From: Verrucomicrobiales bacterium
GTDB lineage: Bacteria; Verrucomicrobiota; Verrucomicrobiia; Verrucomicrobiales; DEV007
Assembly (NCBI GenBank): GCA_002698785.1
Contig: PAAG01000045.1
Coordinates: 1-64,000, forward strand
Reading direction: 5' to 3'
DNA length: 64,000 bases
In this document: positions 9,503-18,493 of the stretch, in pieces
Position numbering within the stretch: the stretch's first letter is position 1
Layout: each line of letters starts with the position of its first letter
Made by a program: the position numbers and the translations under genes
Notes under the pieces: model-generated
The model's input: the letters and a program-made list of their open reading frames with translations, nothing else
Databases searched by the model: none
What the model was told of the DNA's origin: nothing

Positions 9503-10606
9503 ATGAGTAGTGATCTTTGCCGATGGGGCATTTTAGGAACAGCAACGATTGCCCGCAAAAACTGGCAGGCAATACGGAACAGTGGCAACGGAACCGTAGT
9601 GGCCGTGGCGAGCCGCACGGAAGAACGGGCCCGCGAATACATCGCGGAGAATCAGTCACAGGTGCCTCACGATCCGCCGCCGAGACCGATTGCTGGGTAC
9701 GAGGAAATGATCGCTGCTGACGACATCGATGCCATCTACATCCCTCTGCCGACGGGGGTTAGAAAAGAATATGTCATTCAGGCCGCGAAAGCTGGGAAAC
9801 ATGTGCTTTGCGAGAAACCGTGCGGAAGAAATGTCGAAGAGGTCGAAGAGATGATAGGTGCGTGCTCCGAGGCGAACGTGCAGTTCATGGATGGTGTGAT
9901 GTTCATGCACAGTGATCGCCTGCCTCGGCTGCGAGAAGTCTTGGATGAGGACAAGGCTGTTGGGACAATCAAGAGGATTGCCTCTCAGTTCAGTTTCATG
10001 GCGCCGGATGATTTTTTGAAAGAGAATATTCGGGTCCATTCAGATCTCGAACCTCTGGGGAGTCTTGGAGACCTTGGATGGTATTGCATCCGAATGATTC
10101 TCTGGACGATGAAATACGAAATGCCGACGTCAGTTCAGGCAGACATGATTCGGCAATCGGGAAGACCGGACAGTCCCGATTCAGTGCCTATCAGTCTTTC
10201 TGCCGAGATGACTTTTGCCAGTGGGGTGACAGGTAGCTTTTTCTGCAGCTTCGAAATGGAGCATCAGCAGTGGTGCAATATCAGCGGAACCGGTGGGCAC
10301 GTTTACCTCAATGATTTTGTCTTGCCCTACAACGGCCCTGAAGTTGGCTTCGATATCGAGCAGGCTCATTTCGAACAGGACATCTGTAATTTTCGCATGG
10401 AGAGACATCGCACTCGCGTAAATGTGAGAGAGTATGCTGATAGTCATCCAACCTCTCAGGAAACCAAGCTGTTCCGCAATTTCGGAGATCTTGCTCTCAG
10501 TGGAAAACCGGATCAACATTGGCCTGAAATTTCGCTGAAAACGCAGAAGGTTCTCGATGCCTGTTTGCGATCTGCTCGAGACGGGGGAAGTTCGGTGGAA
10601 CTCTAA
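9503..10606 (+). CDS. Gfo/Idh/MocA-family NAD(P)-dependent oxidoreductase
   Basis: A 367-residue dehydrogenase with an N-terminal Rossmann fold (RWGILGTATIARKN at 7-20, VVAVASRT at 32-39). The family lysine is in C-E-K-P (103-106), inside GKHVLCEKPCGRN, and a second conserved segment reads LGDLGWYCIRMIL. Family members oxidise or reduce sugars, inositols and related polyols; the substrate here cannot be read from the sequence. The gene lies 9 bp upstream of a CNT-type nucleoside transporter on the same strand, so the two are probably co-transcribed. There is no signal peptide, so it is cytoplasmic. Confidence 0.88.
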   Translation: MSSDLCRWGILGTATIARKNWQAIRNSGNGTVVAVASRTEERAREYIAENQSQVPHDPPPRPIAGYEEMIAADDIDAIYIPLPTGVRKEYVIQAAKAGKHVLCEKPCGRNVEEVEEMIGACSEANVQFMDGVMFMHSDRLPRLREVLDEDKAVGTIKRIASQFSFMAPDDFLKENIRVHSDLEPLGSLGDLGWYCIRMILWTMKYEMPTSVQADMIRQSGRPDSPDSVPISLSAEMTFASGVTGSFFCSFEMEHQQWCNISGTGGHVYLNDFVLPYNGPEVGFDIEQAHFEQDICNFRMERHRTRVNVREYADSHPTSQETKLFRNFGDLALSGKPDQHWPEISLKTQKVLDACLRSARDGGSSVEL

Positions 10607-10615
10607 CTTGTTTCT

Positions 10616-11920
10616 ATGGCGATCCAGATACTCCGCGGAATCCTGGGGGTAATTGTCCTGCTGGGCATTTGCTTTGCCCTCAGTAATGCAAAGCGATCCA
10701 TCAATTGGAAGCTCGTTGCAGGTGGCGTGGTGCTACAATTGATCCTCGCTGTTCTTGTTCTCGCGACTCCTTTTGGGAAAGTTGTGGAGTGGATCTCGAG
10801 CATTTTTATCACTTTGATTGGATTCAGTGATGAAGGTGCGTCGTTTATGTTCGGTGAGTTGATCGATGCGAGTAAGTACGGCTTTGCCTTCAAAGTGCTG
10901 CCGATCATTCTGTTTGTCTCTGCCCTGACTTCAGTTCTGTATTACCTCGGTATTCTGCAGCGAATTGTCTTCGGGTTTGCCTGGGTGATGAAACGTGCCA
11001 TGAGACTATCAGGTGCGGAAAGTCTCGCGGCGGCGGCAAACGTTTTTGTCGGGCAAACTGAAGCTCCCTTGATTGTGAAGCCATACATTCTTGGAATGAC
11101 GCGATCTGAGCTGATGGCACTAATGACAGGAGGAATGGCTACCATTGCGGGCAGTGTCTTTGGTCTGTATGTGGTGACTTTGGCGGGAGAAGACCTGGAA
11201 ATGCAGACTGCAGTAGCTCGACAACTACTCACAGCTTCGATCATGAATGCACCGGCCGCCCTCTTCGTCGCGAAGATGATTGTCCCAGAGACCGGAGAGA
11301 TACAAGAGAACCTCCTGGTGCCAAGAGATAAACACGGAAGGAATTTGCTCGATGCGCTGGTTCGAGGAACGACCGAAGGTTTAAAACTGGCATTGAATGT
11401 CGCAGCGATGTTGATCGTATTCATCGCTGTGATTGCGATGGTCAATGCTTTCCTGGGTTGGGTAGGGGGGATTGGCGGAGGAGAAGAAAGCGGTTTTCTA
11501 GATGGAGTGATTCAAACCGCGAGTGGGGGGGCATTCGAGTCCCTTTCGCTTCAGGCTCTGTTAGGATTTCTTTTTGCTCCGATCGCCTGGGCCGTTGGAG
11601 CAGACGGTGGTGACGTTCTTCAACTGGGGCAATTACTGGGGACAAAGCTCGTAGCGAATGAGTTTGTTGCCTATTTGCAACTGGCCGAGTTCAATGGTGC
11701 AGGCGAAATGAGTCCCAAGACTGTATTCCTCGCTACTTTTGCGCTTTGCGGCTTCGCCAATTTTGCTTCGATCGGGATTCAGATTGGGGGTATCGGTGCA
11801 TTGGCTCCGGAACGTCGAAGCGATTTAGCTCTCCTCGGCTTTCGCTCTATGATTGGAGGGGCGATTGCCAGTTTAATCAGCGCAAGTATCGCCGGGATGT
11901 TCTTCGGAATTAGTCAGTGA
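10616..11920 (+). CDS. Concentrative nucleoside transporter (CNT/NupC family)
   Basis: A 434-residue integral membrane protein with ten or more hydrophobic segments. CNT signatures are clear: the G-Q-T-E-A-P-L-I-V-K-P-Y loop near residue 144, G-G-M-A-T-I-A-G-S-V near 170, then the long central and C-terminal helices, with the NFASIGIQIGGIGALAPERR block near the end. CNT proteins import nucleosides driven by sodium or protons through the inner membrane. Only 9 bp separate it from the upstream Gfo/Idh/MocA gene, suggesting an operon in which uptake and oxidation of a sugar or nucleoside are coupled (inference). It is convergent with the sulfotransferase gene that follows. Confidence 0.9.
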   Translation: MAIQILRGILGVIVLLGICFALSNAKRSINWKLVAGGVVLQLILAVLVLATPFGKVVEWISSIFITLIGFSDEGASFMFGELIDASKYGFAFKVLPIILFVSALTSVLYYLGILQRIVFGFAWVMKRAMRLSGAESLAAAANVFVGQTEAPLIVKPYILGMTRSELMALMTGGMATIAGSVFGLYVVTLAGEDLEMQTAVARQLLTASIMNAPAALFVAKMIVPETGEIQENLLVPRDKHGRNLLDALVRGTTEGLKLALNVAAMLIVFIAVIAMVNAFLGWVGGIGGGEESGFLDGVIQTASGGAFESLSLQALLGFLFAPIAWAVGADGGDVLQLGQLLGTKLVANEFVAYLQLAEFNGAGEMSPKTVFLATFALCGFANFASIGIQIGGIGALAPERRSDLALLGFRSMIGGAIASLISASIAGMFFGISQ

Positions 11921-11933
11921 ACCAACGGGAAGA

Positions 11934-12758
11934 TCAGCTTTGCTTGATGTGTCCCTCGACTTTGCGGACGCCGATGCGATAAAGGCAGTTGCGCTTGAGG
12001 CGTCCTAACTGACTTCTCACGTTTTTGTTGGAAGGGTTCTGTTCCTGGTCGCGCTCAAACTGAGCCAATTCTTCATCGAGTTGGTTTCCCCACTTTTCAA
12101 TCTGCTGCGGAAAGACTGTCTCGGAAACATAGTCGTAGAGCTTCTGATCTTCCTGATGAAACTCTCGGATCATTTCGATGGTTTTCGGAGCGGTATCTTT
12201 CTTCACCTCAGACTCTGATACTTTCCTTTTGTTCACCGTTTGGTAATTCAGGTCTGCTTCTGCCAACCCGACCCAGTGTCTCCAGAGCAGCAGTGATTCA
12301 TCAAACCGTTCAGTAAGGCCAACAAATTCGATTTGTTTCTCGATCACTTCGATAGCAGCGCTGGCATTGCGTTCCCCGGCAAGCCGGTAACACATATAGT
12401 CACCGTAGTCTTTTAGCCAATCTTCCAAAGGGGCAAGAGCATCTCCACTTTGTTCGCGAAAGCGATAGTGAGAAATAGCGCGTTTGATGGGCTCACGAAG
12501 AAAGGTGTAGTATCGAGAGTTTGGGTAGTATTGCTCCAATATATTATCTCCGGGCAGTACGCAGTGCCCGCGTACGCTTCGGAGAAAGGGATAACAGGTT
12601 TTGACCCAGCGCCAGTCTCTGGGGGTTGCCTCCTCCATCAGCAACATATCGCAATGGTTCGGGCCAAAGTTCTTCTGGAGTATGGCGCGTATGGTTTGGC
12701 CGCCCGTTTTCATTAAATGAACGAAAGCGATCGGCCACTTGAGCGTGTTGTCTTCCAT
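11934..12758 (-). CDS. Sulfotransferase family 2-like protein
   Basis: The 274-residue product opens with AFVHLMKTGGQTIRAIL, a PAPS 5'-phosphosulfate loop of the H-x-x-K-T-G-G-x-T type found in glycan 2-O-sulfotransferases. A 3'-phosphate-binding strand and helix follow (YYTFLREPIKRAISHYRF). The C-terminal 50 residues are basic. It probably transfers sulfate from PAPS to a hydroxyl on a carbohydrate in the cytoplasm or at the membrane. Two other sulfotransferase-type genes lie near 29 kb, so sulfation is a repeated theme in this window. No PAPS synthesis genes are seen here. A hairpin lies directly upstream, between this gene and the end of the flotillin gene. Confidence 0.75.
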   Translation of the reverse strand: MEDNTLKWPIAFVHLMKTGGQTIRAILQKNFGPNHCDMLLMEEATPRDWRWVKTCYPFLRSVRGHCVLPGDNILEQYYPNSRYYTFLREPIKRAISHYRFREQSGDALAPLEDWLKDYGDYMCYRLAGERNASAAIEVIEKQIEFVGLTERFDESLLLWRHWVGLAEADLNYQTVNKRKVSESEVKKDTAPKTIEMIREFHQEDQKLYDYVSETVFPQQIEKWGNQLDEELAQFERDQEQNPSNKNVRSQLGRLKRNCLYRIGVRKVEGHIKQS

Positions 12759-12766
12759 ATACAGGA

Positions 12767-12798
12767 ACGTCTCAGTCCCTTTGCAGGAACTGAGACGT
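12767..12798. terminator. Perfect 10-bp inverted repeat downstream of flotillin
   Basis: The arms acgtctcagt (12767-12776) and actgagacgt (12789-12798) pair perfectly around a 12-base loop. The site lies between the flotillin stop codon and the sulfotransferase start, both on the minus strand. No long T-run follows, so it may end the flotillin transcript inefficiently or act as an operator for the sulfotransferase gene. Confidence 0.5.
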
Positions 12799-12860
12799 CG
12801 TTTACAGGTGCGTCAAGTTGCAATAGAGATGCTATCTCAATCGAAATTGATGCTCCTGTG

Positions 12861-14318
12861 TCATGTCTGGCTATCGACACGATCAGAAATCGGTTCTGCA
12901 GCTTCTTCGGTCGATGGGGAGATTTCCCTTTGGGTCGGGTAGCTGATCTTCGAAGAAGAGGGTCGATCCCCATCAAGTCTTCCGAGGAACTCTGGTAATT
13001 GAATTCCGACATTTCCTGTCAGTTCGTGAAGCGGAGGCAGGGATTTCACCAGATTGGAGACAAAGTCAGCCGTACTGCCATTGCCGCCGTTGTTTCCACC
13101 ACCATCCCAGACCGTAACTTTGTCGATCTTGAGGTTGGAGATCGCTTTTACCTGCTCGGCAACCAGATCGGGCAACTGCTCGATCATCAGCATGAGAGCG
13201 GAAAGGTCCGGATTGTCCTTGGTTGCTTCGAAGACTTCTTTGAAACCTTCGGCTTTCGCAGACAGTTGGGCTTTTACACCTTCTGCTTCGGCTTCCATTA
13301 CGGAGCGAATACCGTCAGCCTTACCTTTTTCCATGCGGCGGATCTGCTCAGCTTCGGCTTCAGCCAAGGTCTCGATACGCTGTTTCTCGACCATAGCGGG
13401 AACGACGATATCCGCATACTGTGTTGCCTCTTCACGAGTCGCACGTGCGGCTTCTGCTTCCTGCTCGGCAGCGTAGGCTTCGCGTTCGGCGTCTGCCTGC
13501 TTCACTCGTTCCGCGGCAGAACCGACTCGGTTTGCCTCGGCTTCCTGCTCGCGCCGGATGGCATTTGATTTTGCGATCGTAACCGCAGCGTTGTTTTCCC
13601 CTTCCACAGCCTGCGAATGGGCTCTCGCTACTTCGATGCGCTGCATCTGTTCGGCATTTGCTTTACCAATTTCACCATCGCGCTCTTTCTCTGCGACTTT
13701 CACTTTCGCTTCATTGATTGCTCGAGCAGCTGCCTCCTGGCCAAGAGCGTTGATGTAACCAGACTCATCGGTGATGTCCTGAATGTTAACGTTAATCAGG
13801 CGGAGACCGACCTTCTTGAGTTCGACTTCCACTCCGTTGGAAATGTTGTCGATCAGCTTGTCCCGGTCGGCATTGATTTCCTCGATAGGCATCGTGGCGA
13901 TAACCACACGCATCTGGCCGAAGATGATGTCTTTCGCAAGGTCTTGTACTTCAGGTAGGGTCAGGCCGAGTAGACGCTCTGCGGCGTTCTCCATCACGCC
14001 CGGTTCCGTGGAGATACCTACGGTAAAGGTAGAAGGCGTATTCACTCGAATGTTCTGCTGAGAGAGAGCTCCTTCCAATCGGATGTCGATCGGGATTGGA
14101 GTGAGGTCGAGGAACTGGGACGACTGTATGATAGGCCACACGAAAGCACCTCCGCCGTGGTAGCACTTACCACTTCGCCCGTTCTTCCCAACTCCGGTCT
14201 TTCCGTAGATTACGAGAATGCGATCCGGGGGGCATCGCTTGTACCTCGTCGCAATGGCGATAAGGGTTCCAAAGAATAGCAGCACGATTGTGCCGATCAT
14301 GATAGTGAGTTCGGTCAT
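12861..14318 (-). CDS. floT: Flotillin-like SPFH membrane scaffold protein
   Basis: A 485-residue flotillin. One N-terminal membrane segment (residues 3-24) is followed by an SPFH/band-7 domain (about 30-200: YKRCPPDRILVIYGKTG, GLTLPEVQDLAKDIIFGQMRVVIATMPIEEI). Next comes a long Ala/Glu-rich coiled coil (about 200-390, with repeated EA-AR and EKQRIETLAEAEAEQIRRMEKG). A Gly/Asn-rich linker (DGGGNNGGNGS) and a polar tail end the protein. Flotillins oligomerise at the inner membrane and organise lipid and protein microdomains. The gene sits 16 bp downstream of an NfeD-type gene, the classical partner, as in yuaF-floT of Bacillus. Translation starts at an ATG at 14318. Confidence 0.92.
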   Translation of the reverse strand: MTELTIMIGTIVLLFFGTLIAIATRYKRCPPDRILVIYGKTGVGKNGRSGKCYHGGGAFVWPIIQSSQFLDLTPIPIDIRLEGALSQQNIRVNTPSTFTVGISTEPGVMENAAERLLGLTLPEVQDLAKDIIFGQMRVVIATMPIEEINADRDKLIDNISNGVEVELKKVGLRLINVNIQDITDESGYINALGQEAAARAINEAKVKVAEKERDGEIGKANAEQMQRIEVARAHSQAVEGENNAAVTIAKSNAIRREQEAEANRVGSAAERVKQADAEREAYAAEQEAEAARATREEATQYADIVVPAMVEKQRIETLAEAEAEQIRRMEKGKADGIRSVMEAEAEGVKAQLSAKAEGFKEVFEATKDNPDLSALMLMIEQLPDLVAEQVKAISNLKIDKVTVWDGGGNNGGNGSTADFVSNLVKSLPPLHELTGNVGIQLPEFLGRLDGDRPSSSKISYPTQREISPSTEEAAEPISDRVDSQT

Positions 14319-14334
14319 TTATTTTTGTTTCTAG

Positions 14335-14943
14335 TTAGGGTTGGGTTGGTGTGTCGTCGGGAACGACGACCAGAGTGTTGTCTTCGAGGACATCGACCAC
14401 GAGAACACGCGAGCGATTTTCAAGGCGATCCGGTTTCGAAGTCACGGCGGGTACGGTTTGCAGGCGCCCCTGCATCATTACTTCGATCTGGCCTTTACCT
14501 GTGCGCTCTCCCGGTATCGGGAGATAAACGCTGCCGATTTCTCCGATGGCGCTTCGGTAATCGAGTGTTCCACTTTCGCGCATCGACCAGAGAGCTCGCA
14601 TGAGCCAGAAAATCAAAAACATGAAAACGAAGCCAGTCGCTCCGGCAGCGAGGAGTGCGATCCAAATGGCAGTGCCGATTTTTAAAAGCAGGGCTCCGAT
14701 CCACCCGAAACCGGTGAGGAAGGCGACAATGGTGCGGAAAGAGAGAAATCCTACATCGCTACCTTCACCACCATCGACGTCTTCGACGGTGTCGAGTGCT
14801 CCGTCGGAATCTCCTCCGTCGAGTCCGATTAGGGAAAGAATCGTCTGCACGCAAAGAATGACCGTAGAGAGGATACCGATGCCGTAGAAAAACTTCGTGA
14901 CCAGATTCAGGTGGTCCCACCAGGTATTTAAGGATTCCATCAT
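14335..14943 (-). CDS. NfeD/YuaF-like membrane protein, flotillin partner
   Basis: A 202-residue protein with a first membrane segment at about 14-38, an acidic loop (DGGDSDGALDTVEDVDGGEGSD), and two further hydrophobic stretches (SFRTIVAFLTGFGWIGALLL and IWIALLAAGATGFVFMFLIFWL). The last 70 residues form an OB-fold-like soluble domain: IGEIGSVYLPIPGERTGKGQI, then RVLVVDVLEDNTLVVVP. This layout matches the NfeD proteins that are co-transcribed with flotillins and modulate their assembly. It overlaps nothing and is followed after 16 bp by the flotillin gene, so the pair is almost certainly one operon read leftward from the 14.95-15.05 kb intergenic region. Confidence 0.85.
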   Translation of the reverse strand: MMESLNTWWDHLNLVTKFFYGIGILSTVILCVQTILSLIGLDGGDSDGALDTVEDVDGGEGSDVGFLSFRTIVAFLTGFGWIGALLLKIGTAIWIALLAAGATGFVFMFLIFWLMRALWSMRESGTLDYRSAIGEIGSVYLPIPGERTGKGQIEVMMQGRLQTVPAVTSKPDRLENRSRVLVVDVLEDNTLVVVPDDTPTQP

Positions 14944-14982
14944 TACGGTGATGAGAATCCCTGTTTTTGTCCAGTTTGACGA

Positions 14983-15011
14983 TTACAATCGGGTGTCTGG
15001 TTTACAATCGG
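14983..15011. promoter_or_regulatory. Two direct repeats ttacaatcgg in a divergent intergenic region
   Basis: The decamer ttacaatcgg occurs at 14983-14992 and again at 15002-15011, a 19-bp register, close to two helical turns. The site lies between the start of the nfeD-flotillin operon (left) and the start of the GYF_2 gene (right). Same-face direct repeats at a divergent promoter suggest an activator or repressor site, or a promoter element; no regulator is identified. Confidence 0.4.
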
Positions 15012-15071
15012 TTATAGACTTCAAATGTTTGGGCATTTTATGGAAATAGAGACGTCTCTCTTATCGGAGTA

Positions 15072-16061
15072 ATGAGTGAAGAAATCTGGTTCTACGAATT
15101 CGAAGGTGAAAGAAAAGGTCCAGTTACCGAGTCGCGCCTACAGTCCTTAATAGAAGACGGAACTATTCAGGCTTCTTCTTTGGTTTGGAAGGAGGGCTTC
15201 GATGATTGGATGCCTGCAGAAGATGTTGATTCGTTGGTTTTTTCCAGAAGACCACTTCCGCCCAGCTTACCTGCAGTGGTTTCACAACCTCCAGCAGTCC
15301 GGGCAGCATTTGTGCCTCGAGAAGCTCGAATGCGTGCGGGGTTCGTTCCTGAAATTGGCGAGTGTTTCAGCGCTGCGCTCAAGCAGATGAAATCAGACTT
15401 TTGGCCCTATGTCGGACTCTTCGCCCTGACATCGCTGATCGTCTCATTTGCGAGCCAACTGTATGTTCCGATCTTTTTCATGATGTATCCGATCATGGTG
15501 GGATTCAGCTGGTATGTGCTTTGCCGGAAGCGCGGTGTGTCAGCGAGTACAGATGCTATTTTCGAAGGATTTCGTCGGCAGTTTGGGCCGCTTGCCATCT
15601 TGAATCTCATACTCGTCGGCGTCGTGATCGTTGCGACGCTTCTCTTTACCGGTCTTGCTGTTGGCGCAACTATCGGCGGAGGAGTTCTGATTGGTGAGAT
15701 GAACCCTTCTGGCCCTGAGTCTCCTCTGATCGCAGTTTCATTGGGTCTGGCGGCAGTGGTCGGTGCTCTTGTCCTGATGTTCCTTTTCGCTCTGGTCACA
15801 GCCGTTGGGAATTTTGCGATGCTGCTCATACTGGATTGCGAAATTTCCGCTGGTCAGGCCATTCGGCTCTCGTGGGAAGTGACGCGAATGCACTGGTTCA
15901 AGATTGCCTTGTTTAGTATTGTTGCGAATCTACTGACCATTGCCGGAGCGTTGGTTCTCTATGTCGGCGTATTCGTTACCGGAGCACTTTCCACCATGGC
16001 GATGGTGCATCTCTACATTCGAGCATTTGGAGACGAGGCAGATCAGGGAGAAATGACGTAG
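15072..16061 (+). CDS. GYF_2-domain integral membrane protein
   Basis: The 329-residue product begins with a GYF_2 domain (residues 4-55: IWFYEFEGERKGPVTESRL, TIQASSLVWKEGFDDWMPA). GYF_2 domains are thought to bind proline-rich or partner peptides and are common at the N-terminus of bacterial membrane proteins. After a Pro-rich linker come about five or six membrane segments (roughly 110-320) separated by short loops. The C-terminal part resembles the DUF975/glycerophosphoryl-phosphodiesterase-like membrane domains that assemble as scaffolds (inference from hydropathy). The last 19 bp overlap the 3' end of the convergent TSUP gene. Start ATG at 15072. Confidence 0.75.
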   Translation: MSEEIWFYEFEGERKGPVTESRLQSLIEDGTIQASSLVWKEGFDDWMPAEDVDSLVFSRRPLPPSLPAVVSQPPAVRAAFVPREARMRAGFVPEIGECFSAALKQMKSDFWPYVGLFALTSLIVSFASQLYVPIFFMMYPIMVGFSWYVLCRKRGVSASTDAIFEGFRRQFGPLAILNLILVGVVIVATLLFTGLAVGATIGGGVLIGEMNPSGPESPLIAVSLGLAAVVGALVLMFLFALVTAVGNFAMLLILDCEISAGQAIRLSWEVTRMHWFKIALFSIVANLLTIAGALVLYVGVFVTGALSTMAMVHLYIRAFGDEADQGEMT

Positions 16062-16771
16062 CGTAAGCCAATGAAGAAAATCAGGGCGAAAACGATTTTT
16101 CTCAGGAGCACTTGAGGGACTCTATCCAGAGTTAATTTCCCCAGCCAAACTGCTACGAGACATCCTGGAAGAGACCACCCGACCATCGTAAGTAGTTCGC
16201 GCGTGTATTCGCCTTCGTGAACCATGAGCAGGTTTCGAGTTGTTCCACCGGCGATGAATACAGTCTGGAGGATGGCAACGGCTTCTACCTTAGCCCAGGG
16301 CCGGGAGTAGGTGTACACGACGATTGGCGGCCCTCCGACATTGAACGCTCCCGCGAGCACTCCGCCAATGAGCCCGAAAACTCCTCCCGCTTTCTCGGGG
16401 ATGACAAATTTTGATGCAAATCGACCTTGGATGAAATCCCACGCAGAAATGGCCATCAAGGCGATTCCGAGTAGTCGGATAATCATTTTTCCGTCGAGGC
16501 CCCGCAAAGCGTAATAGCCGATGGGGATTCCGAGGATGATTCCGATACTCAGTGGCAGCGCCTTTCTGAAAGAGAAACCAGCTCGGTTCGCGAAGAAAAT
16601 AAAGAAATTCACGAAGAAGCTGGCGATAGCCACGCAGGCGATAGCGTCTTCAACGGGTATCACCAGGGGAATGACTGCCATGCAGACCAAGGCCAGACCG
16701 AAGCCAGTCGCCGATTGAAGGTACGTAGCGGCGAAGATTACTGCCGCAACCAGAAGAGTCGACACATCCAT
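16043..16771 (-). CDS. TSUP-family permease (TauE/SafE-like)
   Basis: A 242-residue inner-membrane protein with about eight hydrophobic helices in two related halves. The first half begins LLVAAVIFAATYLQSATGFGLALV; the second has GGVFGLIGGVLAGAFNVGGPPIVVYTYS. The GFG and GGP motifs at equivalent places in each half are characteristic of the sulfite-exporter TauE/SafE (TSUP) family, which moves small organic and sulfur-containing anions. The actual substrate is not indicated by neighbours. The stop codon lies inside the last codons of the convergent GYF_2 gene. An M23 peptidase gene ends 4 bp upstream on the same strand, so the two may share a transcript. Confidence 0.85.
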   Translation of the reverse strand: MDVSTLLVAAVIFAATYLQSATGFGLALVCMAVIPLVIPVEDAIACVAIASFFVNFFIFFANRAGFSFRKALPLSIGIILGIPIGYYALRGLDGKMIIRLLGIALMAISAWDFIQGRFASKFVIPEKAGGVFGLIGGVLAGAFNVGGPPIVVYTYSRPWAKVEAVAILQTVFIAGGTTRNLLMVHEGEYTRELLTMVGWSLPGCLVAVWLGKLTLDRVPQVLLRKIVFALIFFIGLRYVISP

Positions 16772-16774
16772 AGA

Positions 16775-17638
16775 TCAGGGGGCCGACTTCGCCTCTGTGT
16801 CGAAAGTCATGGGCTTTGCCGGTAGGGGAGAACCGGTCGGCGCTGCAGCCAGCTGATTGTCTTCTCTCGTTCGCCATTTCTTGAGGGATAATTCTCCCGA
16901 GAGTCTCCCCATTTTTGAATCGGCGTATCCGGCTCCGGCATCAATGGTGGGGTAAGTTCTCAGCTCGAAATGAAGATGTGCGAGGTAGAGGCCGTCGGCA
17001 TTTCCTATCGTTCCGATCTTATCCCCTCGTCGCACCTGCTTACCCACTGGAATGAGAATTTTGTCGAGATGCCCATAGAAGCTCTCGATCACTTGTCCGT
17101 TTGGTAACTCGTGAAGAAGAATGACTACGTTACCCCAGCCGTCGGAAGGCCAGCCCGCTTCAATACAAAGGCCATCAGAAATGGCGAAAACAGGATCTCC
17201 GAGATCCGAGTTTTGACCACCGATACCATTGAGATCATCTCCCAGGTGACGACTTGTCAGAAAAGGCTGGGCGTTGTAGGTCAGGGCTCCGTGGCGGCTT
17301 CCCACCGGGAAATCAAAGGCCACAGCTTTGGGCGCTTCTGCCAGCTCTATGGGCGATGCGACCGCAAACGCAGGATCGAAAAACGTCTCTTTTGGGCTCA
17401 GAAGCCCAATCCGTGCTGGGTTTACGAGCTTTTCCGGATCAACGATCGAGTTATTTCCTGTCCGAACGGTGATCAGCACAATCAGTAGAATCGCACCTAC
17501 TAAAACGAATACCGGCAGAATGAACTGTCGCCATTCGCGAAAGTGTCGTTTCAGATCGAGATAGGGTAGCGGTTTCAAATTGTGTTGAAATAGAGGGTAT
17601 CTCACCCAGTTTGGCAACGCCTTGACAGGCTTTTCCAC
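16775..17638 (-). CDS. Membrane-anchored M23 peptidase (LytM-type)
   Basis: Counting from the GTG at 17638 (287 residues), an N-terminal cytoplasmic stretch is followed by one membrane segment at about 39-58, then a periplasmic peptidase domain. The zinc site is complete: His131 and Asp135 in SRHLGDDLNG, and H-L-H-F-E at 221-225. Between them lie SFYGHLDKI and VRRGDKIGTIGNADG, standard in LytM. Such enzymes cleave peptide cross-links in peptidoglycan or activate amidases. The frame is open up to 17914, but that would overlap the divergent truA gene by more than 250 bp, so an internal start (GTG 17638 or GTG 17605) is much more likely. Confidence 0.82.
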   Translation of the reverse strand: MEKPVKALPNWVRYPLFQHNLKPLPYLDLKRHFREWRQFILPVFVLVGAILLIVLITVRTGNNSIVDPEKLVNPARIGLLSPKETFFDPAFAVASPIELAEAPKAVAFDFPVGSRHGALTYNAQPFLTSRHLGDDLNGIGGQNSDLGDPVFAISDGLCIEAGWPSDGWGNVVILLHELPNGQVIESFYGHLDKILIPVGKQVRRGDKIGTIGNADGLYLAHLHFELRTYPTIDAGAGYADSKMGRLSGELSLKKWRTREDNQLAAAPTGSPLPAKPMTFDTEAKSAP

Positions 17639-17659
17639 GTAGGGTAGCCGAGAGGATTG

Positions 17660-18463
17660 ATGGAAATTTCTTCGACAGAGCGGAAGCGGTTTCGCATGGA
17701 TCTCGCCTATGACGGTCGACCTTTTTCGGGGTGGCAGAGTCAGGCAGGCGGGAAAACTGTGCAAGATTCCCTGCTCGAAGCCATACAATCGATCTGCCCC
17801 GATGTGTCCACAATTCAGGGCTCTGGGAGAACGGACGCAGGTGTTCACGCCGAGAGGCAAGTCGCTCATTTTGATGCACCTGCGGATTGGAGGATGAATG
17901 GTGGCGAGTGGCAAAAAGCACTAAACTCCAAACTGCCAGCTTCCGTTCGAGTCGTTTTGTGCGGTGAGGTGAATCCGGAGTTTCATTCTCGGTTTTCAGC
18001 GCTGGAAAAAGAGTATCGCTACACCATCGCTACGGGTGATGTTTTGCATCCGCTTGAAGTTGGGGTGGTCTGGCACCAGCGGAATTTATCTCTGGGAGAC
18101 GAATGGGAAGAGATCCTCTCTCTCTTTCAGGGGAATCACGATTTCCGTGCCTTTTCCGCGAACCGGAACGATGGAAAAGACGAAGATCGCGATACCAACA
18201 GGACAATTTTTGAGGCTTCAATCGATCGCCTTTCGCCGGCAAAGGCCATCATCAGTTTCCGGGGAAATGGATTTCTCTATAAAATGGTCCGTTTCCTTGT
18301 CGGCACAGCGGTGTATTGTATGCGGGACAGGATCACTCAGAAGGAAATCGCAAAGCTTTTGGAGGGCGAAGTGAGGGGACGGAAAGCTCCCTATTGTGCG
18401 CCCCCGGATGGCTTAGTTCTTTACCGGGTAACATATCCGCAAGAATTTGAAATCTTCGATTGA
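17660..18463 (+). CDS. truA: tRNA pseudouridine(38-40) synthase TruA
   Basis: Isomerises uridines 38-40 of the tRNA anticodon arm. The sequence has RMDLAYDGRPFSGWQSQ near the start, the catalytic Asp59 in G-S-G-R-T-D-A-G-V-H-A, and the later family blocks EKEYRYTI, FQGNHDFRAFSA and GNGFLYKMVRFLVGT. Length (267 residues) is normal for TruA. The ATG at 17660 is preferred over the TTG at 17657; an agagg sequence lies just upstream. The gene is divergent from the M23 peptidase, with about 20 bp between starts, so the two promoters must overlap one another's 5' ends. Confidence 0.95.
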   Translation: MEISSTERKRFRMDLAYDGRPFSGWQSQAGGKTVQDSLLEAIQSICPDVSTIQGSGRTDAGVHAERQVAHFDAPADWRMNGGEWQKALNSKLPASVRVVLCGEVNPEFHSRFSALEKEYRYTIATGDVLHPLEVGVVWHQRNLSLGDEWEEILSLFQGNHDFRAFSANRNDGKDEDRDTNRTIFEASIDRLSPAKAIISFRGNGFLYKMVRFLVGTAVYCMRDRITQKEIAKLLEGEVRGRKAPYCAPPDGLVLYRVTYPQEFEIFD

Positions 18464-18493
18464 GTATCTTCGTCCTTACAATACACGAAAGCG

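Noticed and set aside
17639-17914. N-terminal extension of the M23 peptidase
   Set aside because: It would overlap truA by over 250 bp on the opposite strand and has no family similarity.
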